A stretch of 64,000 nucleotides of DNA from Deltaproteobacteria bacterium (GTDB lineage: Bacteria; UBA10199; GCA-002796325; JACPFF01): assembly GCA_016183065.1 (NCBI GenBank), contig JACPFF010000005.1:16314-80313 (forward strand). Reading direction: 5' to 3'. Positions 8,808 through 17,281 of the stretch are shown in pieces. The notes beneath the pieces are model-generated. The model searched no databases. It was not told the DNA's origin and worked only from the letters and a program-made list of their open reading frames with translations. The first letter of the stretch is position 1. The number at the start of each line of letters is the position of its first letter. The position numbers and the translations under genes are program-made.

Positions 8808-9755
8808 ATGGGAAAACCTTTTGATGCACTCGTAATCGGCGCGGGACCTGCCGGGACTGCTGCGGCCCTCTATGTGGCACGAAGCGGATGGCGCACGTTG
8901 GTCATCGACCAGGGCCTGGCAGATGGCGCACTGGGGCAGATGCGGCAGATCATCGATTTTCCCGGGGTCGGCGATAAACCCTCGGGCGAGGCCCTGATCA
9001 AGCGAATGCGGTGGCAGGCCAAGGATGCCGGTGCGGATATCCGCGAGGGGACCGTCACCGGTGTGGCCCTGGGAGAAAGCGGCCGCCTGGTCATGATGCA
9101 CGATCACCGTGGCGAACAGCAATTCGAGGCGGAGACCGTGGTGCTGGCGACCGGATGCAGTGACATGGGCGAGGGACTCCCGGGGGAAGTCGCGCTCCGC
9201 GGCAAGGGGGTCTGCTACAGCGTCCTGCGGGATGGCTATGCCTATAAACAACAATCCGTGGCCATTTTCGGCAAAACGGTGAAGGCCATCGAGGCCGCGG
9301 TCCATCTGGCGCGCATGGCCCGCGATGTCACGTTTATTGTCCCCGGCAACCGCCTCGATGCCCCCGATCCCCTGAAAGAGCAGCTCCAGAACGCCACCAA
9401 TGTGCAGGTCCTGTATAGCGCGAGCGTGAAAGAGATCACCGGCAATGGCACGGTCCAGGGGGCCGTTGTCATGAGCGGTGGCCAGGAAAAGACTGTGGCG
9501 ATTTCCGCCATCTTTCTCTGTCATCATGAAGGGCGCATCCGCGCGGAATATCTCGGTACCACGATCGAGCGCGGTCCGAATGGCGTGGTCCTCGTCGACG
9601 AGCAGCTCGCCACGAGCGCACCGGGTGTTTTTGCATGCGGCGATATCCTGACGGGGACGCCGCAGATCCCGTTGGTGGTCGCGGCCCAGGGGATCATGGT
9701 GGCCACGAATATCCACCGCCGGCTCCTTGCGGCGCCGGCGCGTCCCCGGGGATAA
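8808..9755 (+). CDS. Thioredoxin-reductase-like FAD/NAD(P) oxidoreductase lacking CxxC
   Basis: DALVIGAGPAGTAAALYVAR, ATGCSDMGEGLPGE, APGVFACGDIL; the position of SYCATCDG reads VCYSVLRDG. Confidence 0.8.
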   Translation: MGKPFDALVIGAGPAGTAAALYVARSGWRTLVIDQGLADGALGQMRQIIDFPGVGDKPSGEALIKRMRWQAKDAGADIREGTVTGVALGESGRLVMMHDHRGEQQFEAETVVLATGCSDMGEGLPGEVALRGKGVCYSVLRDGYAYKQQSVAIFGKTVKAIEAAVHLARMARDVTFIVPGNRLDAPDPLKEQLQNATNVQVLYSASVKEITGNGTVQGAVVMSGGQEKTVAISAIFLCHHEGRIRAEYLGTTIERGPNGVVLVDEQLATSAPGVFACGDILTGTPQIPLVVAAQGIMVATNIHRRLLAAPARPRG

Positions 9756-9759
9756 TCAG

Positions 9760-10389
9760 ATGACACCACACATCGTACAACTGGCCATCGGCCCAATGCA
9801 GAATTTTGCGTATCTCCTGGCCGATCTGCAGCACCATGTCGCTGCCGTGATCGATCCGGGATGGGAAGCGGAGCAGTTACATCGGGCAGCGACCGGGATC
9901 GCGTGTACGGTGACGCAGATCCTCCTCACCCACACCCACTTTGATCATATGGATGCCGTGACGGCCCTCCAGGAGCTCACCCATGCGCCGGTTTTTGTGC
10001 ACGAAACCGAGCGTTTCCGTGTGAACACCGCGGGGCCGTGTCACGCCCTGCACGATGGCCAGCAATTCCAGATCGGCACGCTCTCCGTGGAAGTGCTGCA
10101 CACGCCGGGACACAGCCCTGGCGGGGTCTCTTTTCTCACAGCCAATACCTGTTTCACGGGGGACACCCTCTTCGTCGATGGCTGCGGTCGGGTGGACCTC
10201 CCCGGATCGGACCCCCATGCGATGTTCCGGTCGCTTCGCCGACTCGCCGCACTCCCCGCGGGGACCATCATCTATCCGGGCCATGACTACGGGCCCACGC
10301 CGACCAGCACGATCGGGGCACAAAAAGAGAGAAACCCCTATTTGCGTGCCGAGACCGAAGCAGAGTTTTTTCACAATCGAGTGGAGTAA
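9760..10389 (+). CDS. MBL-fold metallo-hydrolase (glyoxalase II-like)
   Basis: LLTHTHFDHMDAV, HTPGHSPGGVSF, FTGDTLF, YPGHDYGP metal ligands. Confidence 0.93.
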   Translation: MTPHIVQLAIGPMQNFAYLLADLQHHVAAVIDPGWEAEQLHRAATGIACTVTQILLTHTHFDHMDAVTALQELTHAPVFVHETERFRVNTAGPCHALHDGQQFQIGTLSVEVLHTPGHSPGGVSFLTANTCFTGDTLFVDGCGRVDLPGSDPHAMFRSLRRLAALPAGTIIYPGHDYGPTPTSTIGAQKERNPYLRAETEAEFFHNRVE

Positions 10390-10394
10390 ACGCA

Positions 10395-11453
10395 CTAAAG
10401 GGTCCCCGACCTTCCCGCGACACGTGCGAGGGGACCGCGCTTCATTGGCGTCATTCCCATGCTGCGCACCCAGCCGAGGACCGTGTTGATATTGTTTTCG
10501 ATGATCGCCCCGGCGAGTTGGGTCACCTGATCTTCCAGTGGAATATCGAAATCGTGCGCACCGGCGAGCAGTGCCCGTGCGCCATCGCGGTGCTGCGTCA
10601 ACATGGAAGTCCGGATCATCGGGAGATTGTCGAGATAGAGCCGGGAGATGGCGACCGTCCGCAGATAATCCTCCTGCGTCGTGCGCGCCCCGCCCAGCGC
10701 GGTATTGTCGCTCTGGTACGTCCAGAGGAGAAAACTCGCGAATCCCCCGGTCTCGTCCTGCAAGGCACGGATATGCCGCAGATGCTCCACGCGCGCCTCG
10801 CACTCCTCGCCAAAGCCGATCACCATGGTCGCGGTCGTCCCAAAACCGAGGCGCTGTGCCATCCGCATGGCATCGAGATATTCGGCCACTGTATATTTTT
10901 TTGGCGACAGGCGGCGACGCCAGACATCCGTCAGGATCTCCGCACCACCGCCGGGAATCCAACGAAGGCCGGCGTCATAGAGACGTCGCAGGGCGACTTC
11001 GAGCGAAATTTTCGAGATCCGCGCGATGAAGAGCACCTCGACAATGGTCGGACCGTAGATTTCGATCACGTCTCCGTACCGATCGCGGACCGCGCGAAAC
11101 ATCGCCTCATAGTGTTCCACATGGAGATGGGGATTGAATCCGCCTTCCATGGCCACCAAGGTCCCGCCGGCGGCCACGAGTTCGTCGAGTTTTGCAAAGA
11201 TCGCGTCGTGCGTGAGGACATAGCCCTCCGGATGCTTTGGACGCCGATAAAAGGCGCAATAGAGACAATCCGCGACGCAGATATTGGTGTAACTCACAAT
11301 CCGCATGATCGTGTAGCTGGCGGCATGTGCCGGATAGAATGTCCCGCGCACGGCATGGGCCCGTGCGCAGAGTTCATCCAGCGGCGCACGATGAAAGAGC
11401 TCCAGCGCGTCGGCATCGGTCAATCGCATGGCATTCGCCGTGTCCGATGGCAT
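10395..11453 (-). CDS. mqnC: Cyclic dehypoxanthinyl futalosine synthase (radical SAM, MqnC)
   Basis: NICVADCLYCAFYRRP radical SAM cluster motif; GGFNPHLHVEHYEAMFRAV, WIPGGGAEIL, TMVIGFGE, WTYQSDNTALGG. Confidence 0.87.
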   Translation of the reverse strand: MPSDTANAMRLTDADALELFHRAPLDELCARAHAVRGTFYPAHAASYTIMRIVSYTNICVADCLYCAFYRRPKHPEGYVLTHDAIFAKLDELVAAGGTLVAMEGGFNPHLHVEHYEAMFRAVRDRYGDVIEIYGPTIVEVLFIARISKISLEVALRRLYDAGLRWIPGGGAEILTDVWRRRLSPKKYTVAEYLDAMRMAQRLGFGTTATMVIGFGEECEARVEHLRHIRALQDETGGFASFLLWTYQSDNTALGGARTTQEDYLRTVAISRLYLDNLPMIRTSMLTQHRDGARALLAGAHDFDIPLEDQVTQLAGAIIENNINTVLGWVRSMGMTPMKRGPLARVAGRSGTL

Positions 11454-11519
11454 ATTCCACTTATACCGTCAAGCAGGGGAGGATTGACACGTTTGTGGCG
11501 ACTCCAGTAAAGTATATCG

Positions 11520-11792
11520 ATGGCCAAGGCAAAATCTCCACAGAGGCCTTCCGGGCCATCCCCTGAGACCAATGCCATGGAGATCAGCATCTCAGAAGAT
11601 GAATTGATCCGTGGCCTGCTCGATGCCCAAGGGAAGAGCGTCGAGATCATCGCCTTTGGGATTGCCTATTCCGGGCTGCTGACCCGCGTCGATGTCCGCG
11701 GCGGCTCTGTCGTCATCGTCGATGGTGAAACCGAGGCAACCCTGGAATTTGAACGGATCGAGGCTTTTCGGCTCCTCAACCCAGCACGATAG
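11520..11792 (+). CDS. Small hypothetical protein
   Basis: ORF between mqnC and the SAM hydroxide adenosyltransferase, same strand as downstream genes. Confidence 0.5.
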   Translation: MAKAKSPQRPSGPSPETNAMEISISEDELIRGLLDAQGKSVEIIAFGIAYSGLLTRVDVRGGSVVIVDGETEATLEFERIEAFRLLNPAR

Positions 11793-11806
11793 TAATAGGA
11801 GGAGAC

Positions 11807-12586
11807 GTGGCAGTCATTACCCTCACCAGCGACTTCGGGTATCGCGATGGCTATGTGGGTGCGATGAAGGGCGTCATTGCGACGATCGCGCCCGAGGCCC
11901 GGATCATGGACATTGCCCACGATGTGCCCATGCAGGATGTTGTCCACGGCGCCTTTGTCCTGGCCCAGGCGGTCCCCTTTTTTCCCGCCGGTACGATCCA
12001 TGTGGGAGTCATCGATCCCGGTGTGGGCGGGAACCGCAAACCGATCTGTGTCTGTGCCGATGGGCAATTGTTTGTCGGACCCGACAATGGACTCTTCGCG
12101 GTCTGTGCGCATCAATCGAAAAAATGGGCCGCGCATCAGCTGACCCACGCGGAATACTTCCGCCCCGACGTGAGCCGCACATTTCATGGTCGCGATATTT
12201 TTGCCGCAGTCGCGGCCCACCTGGCTCGCGGTGTCCCGCTGGAAGCTCTGGGGCCCTCTTTTCCCAATCCGTTGCCGCTCGAACTGCCGCAACTCACCAC
12301 GGATGACACCTCGATTGTCGGTGAAGTCATCTACATCGATCATTTTGGCAACGCGATCACGAACATCCGACGCGAAAACCTCCCCTCTGCGAAACCTCGG
12401 ATTCTCAGACTTCTGGCCGGTGGACGGGAAATCGCCGGCGTGGTCGAGACCTATGAAGATGTCGCACATGGCGCCGCGTTGGCCCTGATCGATAGTGCCG
12501 GCCTGCTCGAAATCGCCATTCGCGATGGACGCGCCGCCCGCGAACTCGATCTCCACCGTGGCAGTCCCGTGGTGGTCCATCCATGA
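11807..12586 (+). CDS. SAM hydroxide adenosyltransferase (DUF62 family)
   Basis: VITLTSDFGYRDGYVGAMKGVI...HVGVIDPGVGG...FVGPDNGLF...IDHFGNAITNI; GTG start after GGAGGAG. Confidence 0.93.
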   Translation: MAVITLTSDFGYRDGYVGAMKGVIATIAPEARIMDIAHDVPMQDVVHGAFVLAQAVPFFPAGTIHVGVIDPGVGGNRKPICVCADGQLFVGPDNGLFAVCAHQSKKWAAHQLTHAEYFRPDVSRTFHGRDIFAAVAAHLARGVPLEALGPSFPNPLPLELPQLTTDDTSIVGEVIYIDHFGNAITNIRRENLPSAKPRILRLLAGGREIAGVVETYEDVAHGAALALIDSAGLLEIAIRDGRAARELDLHRGSPVVVHP

Positions 12587-13503
12587 AGCTCGTCATTGCC
12601 GGCGGCACAGGATTTATCGGGCGCGCACTTGTGGCGCGACTCACGGCCTGCGGAGAAACGTGCACCCTCCTCACCCGCCGCGAGCTCCCGGACCGACATC
12701 CCCTCCATTATGTGCAATGGGATGCACAGCATGGCGGCACGTGGCACACTCCCCTTGATGGCGCCGATGCGGTGATCAACCTTGTCGGCGAATCCGTGGC
12801 GATGCATCGGTGGACGGCCGCACAGAAGCTGAAGATGCTGCGCAGTCGCATCGATGCGACCACGGCGCTCGTGGAGGCCTTCGGAGAGACCAGACGCCAT
12901 CCATCGGTACTGATCAATGCCTCGGCGATCGGCTATTACGGCGATCGCGGAGACGAGACATTGAGTGAAACCGCCCCGCCTGGCCGCGATTTTCTCGCGC
13001 ATGTGGCCGTCGCATGGGAGACGGCGGCCACCCGGGTCGTCACACACGGCGCGCGCCTGGTCTTGCTCCGGACCGGTCTCGTGCTGGGCCATTCCGGTGG
13101 CGCGCTGGCCCGCATGGTCCCCGTGTTCCGGCGCGGTTTGGGCGGACGTATCGGGAGCGGACACCAATGGATGAGCTGGATCCATCTCGACGATGTGGTC
13201 GGACTGATCCTCTTTCTCCTGCAACATCCCGCGGCCAGTGGACCCTTCAACCTGGTGAGCCCGACCCCCTGCCGCAATCGCGAATTTGCCACCATACTGG
13301 GCAAGCAACTCCATCGCTCCACCAGAGTGCCCGTCCCCGCCTGGCTCCTGCGCATGGCCATGGGCGAACGCGCCTCATTACTCCTGCAGAGTCAGCGCGT
13401 CCTCCCGACGCGTGTGCAACAGCTTGGCTATCGTTTTCGTTATAGCACGTGTGAGGCGGCCCTCCAGGCGGCACTTGCACCGAACGCGGATCTTTCGCAG
13501 TGA
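12583..13503 (+). CDS. TIGR01777/YfcH-type SDR epimerase
   Basis: MKLVIAGGTGFIGRALVARL, NLVGESVAMHRWTAAQK, SAIGYYGDRGDE; 4-bp ATGA overlap with the preceding gene. Confidence 0.9.
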   Translation: MKLVIAGGTGFIGRALVARLTACGETCTLLTRRELPDRHPLHYVQWDAQHGGTWHTPLDGADAVINLVGESVAMHRWTAAQKLKMLRSRIDATTALVEAFGETRRHPSVLINASAIGYYGDRGDETLSETAPPGRDFLAHVAVAWETAATRVVTHGARLVLLRTGLVLGHSGGALARMVPVFRRGLGGRIGSGHQWMSWIHLDDVVGLILFLLQHPAASGPFNLVSPTPCRNREFATILGKQLHRSTRVPVPAWLLRMAMGERASLLLQSQRVLPTRVQQLGYRFRYSTCEAALQAALAPNADLSQ

Positions 13504-13516
13504 GTGTCCCGTGACC

Positions 13517-14851
13517 ATGGATCGGCGCGCCTATCTCCATCGCACCTTTTCCTGCACCTGCGGAGAGACCCACCATGTCCCGGTCCGTCGGATCGACATT
13601 GGCGCGGGCCTCCTCCCGCGACTCCCCGCACTGTTGCACGATGTCGGATGCCACGGCCGTGGGGTGCTCGTTGCCGACGAGACCACCTGGGAGGTCGCGG
13701 GCCAGCGCATCGAGGCACTGCACATCACGGCACTGCACACGCACGTTATTCCCTCGGCACATCCCCATGCCGATCGCGTCACCGCGGACATGGTCACCGC
13801 AGCGGTGGCCAATGCGCAGTATCTGATCAGCTGCGGATCGGGGACGGTCACAGACCTCGTGAAATATGCCGCGCACCGGCACCAGATCCCGTTTGTCGCC
13901 GTGGCCACGGCACCGTCCATGAATGGCTATATGTCGGGGATCGTCGCGCTGACCGACAAGGGATTGAAAACGACGGTCCCGGTGACTCCCGCCGTGGCAC
14001 TGCTCGCCGACACCGACATTGTGTGTCATGCCCCACTCCCCATGCTCCAGGCCGGGCTCGGCGATCTAGTCTCCAAGCCGGTCTGCAATGCCGACTGGCG
14101 GCTTGCGAGCCTTGTACGCGGTGAACCGTTTTGCGCGCTTCCGTTCCAGATGATCGCCGATCTCGAAGCGATCTATCTCCCGCAGGCGGGCGCCATCCCC
14201 TCGCGATCTCCCGCGGTGATTGCGGCATTGATCGAGGCCATTGCCTACTCCGGGATCTCCATGGTCATGGCCGGGAGTTCTGCACCCGCCTCGGGCGGCG
14301 AACACCTCATTTCGCACGTGCTCGACATGGACGCCGAACGCGCGCACCAGCCATTGCGTGACTTTCACGGCACACAGGTCGGTGTGGCGACCCTGTTGAC
14401 CGCGCGTCTGTACGACGCCTTCCTGACAACACCGCGCGACCGCATCGATTGGGGCCACGCACGGCACAACTGGCAGCCACTCGAAGCCCATGCCAGTGCG
14501 CTGCGCGCTCGCTGGGGACGCGCGGGTGACAGTGTGGTCGCGGCATTTGCCAGGAAACACCCGACGAGCCACGTCGCACACGCGGCGGAAATCGCCCTGC
14601 TCGAATCACAGTGGGAGACACTCCAGGCCGCGGTGACTCCATTTGTGGTCAACACACCCGCCATCGCCGTTGCCCTCGCAGCAGCCGGCGCCAAAACGCG
14701 TTATGAAGCGCTTGGCCTCACGCGCGAGGCATTCACCCGGACCATCCTCGACGCCCGCTTCATCCGCGATCGCTACACCATCCTCGATCTGCTCGACACC
14801 GTCGGGCTGTTGAACTCGACTGTTGCGGCCGTATTGCAGGGGAGAGGTTGA
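13517..14851 (+). CDS. Glycerol-1-phosphate dehydrogenase-like protein (AraM/EgsA family)
   Basis: SCGSGTVTDLVKYAAHRHQIPFVAVATAPSMNGYMS, AGLGDLVSKPVCNADWRLA, SGGEHLISHVLDM motifs. Confidence 0.8.
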   Translation: MDRRAYLHRTFSCTCGETHHVPVRRIDIGAGLLPRLPALLHDVGCHGRGVLVADETTWEVAGQRIEALHITALHTHVIPSAHPHADRVTADMVTAAVANAQYLISCGSGTVTDLVKYAAHRHQIPFVAVATAPSMNGYMSGIVALTDKGLKTTVPVTPAVALLADTDIVCHAPLPMLQAGLGDLVSKPVCNADWRLASLVRGEPFCALPFQMIADLEAIYLPQAGAIPSRSPAVIAALIEAIAYSGISMVMAGSSAPASGGEHLISHVLDMDAERAHQPLRDFHGTQVGVATLLTARLYDAFLTTPRDRIDWGHARHNWQPLEAHASALRARWGRAGDSVVAAFARKHPTSHVAHAAEIALLESQWETLQAAVTPFVVNTPAIAVALAAAGAKTRYEALGLTREAFTRTILDARFIRDRYTILDLLDTVGLLNSTVAAVLQGRG

Positions 14852-14888
14852 ACCAGCGACAATTGAACCAGCGACAATTGAACCAGCG
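14848..14888 (+). repeat. 15-bp tandem repeat (ttgaaccagcgacaa) x about 2.7
   Basis: Two perfect copies at 14848 and 14863 plus partial at 14878, spanning the stop codon of the upstream gene. Confidence 0.9.
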
Positions 14889-14891
14889 TTG

Positions 14892-14920
14892 AGCAACTTT
14901 TGCCTCAACCAACCGATACC
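14892..14920 (+). promoter_or_regulatory. sigma28-like promoter motif AGCAAC-N14-ACCGATACC
   Basis: agcaacttttgcctcaaccaaccgatacc, 6 nt before ATG 14927. Confidence 0.65.
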
Positions 14921-14926
14921 ATACTT

Positions 14927-15817
14927 ATGGGGAATCCAATCAGACGGGGAGTACGGCCCTATGGGGTCGGAATAACAGCGTATCAGGCAGACCGCCAAGC
15001 CTGGTGCGAAAAGCTCGCACAACGCCCGGGCTCGGGAGATTATGAGGTACTCCCTGCGAATGCGCGATATCAGCCGCCATCATCGAGGGAGAGATCGATC
15101 TCTGGCTTGGTGGCCACCATCCGCGCGATCACGCCGCATTACCTTCAACCGGCAGAGCGGCGGACGCACGGTTTGCCATTACCACTTGCGATTGATACCG
15201 TCTTGACACACGATCTTTTTGCCCCTCAGCATCAGCATCCTGACACACGATTCACACCATTCGATCAGGCCATGGCGTTTCCGTATCCCAGATTTGACGC
15301 CTTTCTCCGCGCGCTGCAACTGTGGCGCGGCTATCCTGCACAACAGGAGACCTTCATCGAGAACGCCACGGGGCCCGTGTTGTATACGCTGGCGGCCGCT
15401 TGTCGCGCCGGATACGGTGACGTCGTGAGTGTCGATACTCCCCAAACGGTGGCACGGCTCAACTTTCAATCGCGCAGAGTTGGCTCGTCGCACCTCTCTT
15501 TCAGACCCTCTACGGACCCTCTCACCGGTCACGTGGTCGTCTGGACCCACCCTGCCCCCTGGGGAGAGGGCGGTGGAGAAAAGAGGGAGCACGACCTGAG
15601 ATGGCTTTCTCCGGCCTACCTGACGCGTCACGTTGTCATCGGCGGGGATTTGATCATTCAGACGGAAAGTTCGGGGAGCATATTTGACATCCACGATGTC
15701 AGTCGTGCGCCGGGGCGTTGGGGGTTGGTCGATTTTTCCCTCGGTCAACCGCTCGTCCCGGGCGGCACGAGTTTGGGGTTTTATACCCTGTGGACCTGGT
15801 GGCACCGATTGGCATGA
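14927..15817 (+). CDS. Hypothetical protein, possible Rossmann/methyltransferase-like region; candidate effector
   Basis: MGNPIRRGVRPYGVG...; FIENATGPVLYTLAAACRAGYGDVVSVDTPQTVARLN resembles a SAM-binding strand-loop-helix; overlapping antisense ORF judged spurious because the promoter motif lies on +. Confidence 0.5.
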   Translation: MGNPIRRGVRPYGVGITAYQADRQAWCEKLAQRPGSGDYEVLPANARYQPPSSRERSISGLVATIRAITPHYLQPAERRTHGLPLPLAIDTVLTHDLFAPQHQHPDTRFTPFDQAMAFPYPRFDAFLRALQLWRGYPAQQETFIENATGPVLYTLAAACRAGYGDVVSVDTPQTVARLNFQSRRVGSSHLSFRPSTDPLTGHVVVWTHPAPWGEGGGEKREHDLRWLSPAYLTRHVVIGGDLIIQTESSGSIFDIHDVSRAPGRWGLVDFSLGQPLVPGGTSLGFYTLWTWWHRLA

Positions 15818-15851
15818 GGCTGTTCTGACACTCCCCAAGATCTCGCACGCA

Positions 15852-15880
15852 CGCAACCTTTGTCAATACGCACCGATACT
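15852..15880 (+). promoter_or_regulatory. sigma28-like promoter motif CGCAAC-N14-ACCGATACT
   Basis: cgcaacctttgtcaatacgcaccgatact, 6 nt before ATG 15887. Confidence 0.68.
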
Positions 15881-15886
15881 CAAAAC

Positions 15887-17182
15887 ATGATGGGATTGCC
15901 TCGTCTTGTCTCCAGCGTTCGCACCTCGCCCCTCTTTCGTGCAGCACCTGTGGCTGGCATGGCAACGCTGGTTGGCGGGTGTAAGGATCCGCGAGAGCTC
16001 TACGTGATGGCAGGAATTGTCGGTAGCGTAGCTCTGTGGCAAGGCATCAGCCGCTTTCGCGCACGTGCATCGGCGCACGCCAATGCACCACAACCGGCAT
16101 ATCCCCTCAGCAGCTTTCTTGGCCCCGAAGTCCCACCGGAAAAAAACTGGGCGCGCGGCGATCTTGCAAACACCATTGCCGAGCAAGCCGCACGTACGGG
16201 TATCGCTATGGTCTGTGGGTTCCTTCGAAGCGGCAAGACATCGCTTGTCCATGGCGTACGAACGACCTTGGCTAAACAAGGATACGTCGATCTAGGCTCT
16301 ATCGACTTTCGAGGCGATAAAAATCCCATGCAACAATTGTGCAGAGGCATACGCAGTAGTCTCTGGCATCTGCCGCGAGAATTTCTCGAAGAGGTGCGAC
16401 GCACCTTGCCGAATGATGGGGCAACCCTGCAACGACTGGACGCCTTGCTTGAAACGCTTGCATTACGCGGCGTCATTAGTTTGGCGGAGCTTGGCGCAAT
16501 TGAGCGTGCAGAGACACTGACATGGCTTCGTTCAGCAGCCACAGGACTTGCACATCTCGTTGTGATCTTGGACGCGCCCTACCGGCCAGATATTGCAACA
16601 GCCTTTCACGATGTCCCGACGTATTGGACGCGCAATCTTACGCGGGCCGAAATGGGCCAATTTCTTCGCGCTATCGCTCAGCGCGATACCAGAGGGACGT
16701 CCCTCTGGACTTCAGCGCGCATGGATCGGATCTGGGAACTTACCGGCGGACATTTGTATCTGACCAATATCCTCCTGACCACCTTCTACAAACGTGTACC
16801 TCCCAAGACCCAGAAGCAACGTCGCTTGGACGCCGCACTCGCAGCGGCAGCCGACGATGTGCTCACCCTCAATACCGCCGACGATCGTTGGTTGCCATTA
16901 GCCGTCGCGTGTGTCTTAAGCGGTCTCACAGTCGCACATTGCAGGCTCTTGCAACAACTCAGTCAGCAACCCGGAACGCTCGATGACGCTCAAGTGGCAA
17001 CATTATATCCGTTTCTCCAAATGGGTTGGATCGAACGCGACTCGCAGGGCCATCGTATTTGCGGTGAAATTGTCCGGCAGGTCTTCGCCCATATGGACAT
17101 CGCACACTTCTCTCCCACCGAAGATTGGCTCTCCGAGCATCACCGGCAACAGTTTCCCCAAAGACCAGCTCGCCCCTCTTGA
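15887..17182 (+). CDS. P-loop ATPase with N-terminal hydrophobic segment (STAND/AAA-like), candidate effector or regulator
   Basis: Walker A GFLRSGKTSLV, Walker B-like HLVVILDAP, wHTH-like C-terminus; N-term MMGLPRLVSSVRTSPLFRAAPVAGMATLVGG. Confidence 0.65.
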   Translation: MMGLPRLVSSVRTSPLFRAAPVAGMATLVGGCKDPRELYVMAGIVGSVALWQGISRFRARASAHANAPQPAYPLSSFLGPEVPPEKNWARGDLANTIAEQAARTGIAMVCGFLRSGKTSLVHGVRTTLAKQGYVDLGSIDFRGDKNPMQQLCRGIRSSLWHLPREFLEEVRRTLPNDGATLQRLDALLETLALRGVISLAELGAIERAETLTWLRSAATGLAHLVVILDAPYRPDIATAFHDVPTYWTRNLTRAEMGQFLRAIAQRDTRGTSLWTSARMDRIWELTGGHLYLTNILLTTFYKRVPPKTQKQRRLDAALAAAADDVLTLNTADDRWLPLAVACVLSGLTVAHCRLLQQLSQQPGTLDDAQVATLYPFLQMGWIERDSQGHRICGEIVRQVFAHMDIAHFSPTEDWLSEHHRQQFPQRPARPS

Positions 17183-17219
17183 AGCATACATCCGCACATC
17201 CTTTCATTGCGTGCTGCTC

Positions 17220-17248
17220 GCAACTTTTTCCGCCATCGCCCGATAATA
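17220..17248 (+). promoter_or_regulatory. sigma28-like promoter motif CGCAAC-N14-CCCGATAAT
   Basis: cgcaactttttccgccatcgcccgataat, about 33 nt before ATG 17282. Confidence 0.72.
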
Positions 17249-17281
17249 GGGATAAGGGGGGTGTACCGGACATTATAACCT

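Noticed and set aside
7881-9716. 611-aa minus-strand ORF and similar long antisense ORFs (1321..2397 +, 40380..41528 -, 26237..27769 -, 41664..42620 -)
   Set aside because: Shadow ORFs opposite well-recognised genes in GC-rich DNA; composition (His/Asp/Arg-rich) and lack of domains indicate non-coding frames.
15179-15856. 225-aa minus-strand ORF opposite 14927..15817
   Set aside because: The + strand ORF is longer and has the promoter motif; minus ORF has no recognisable features.
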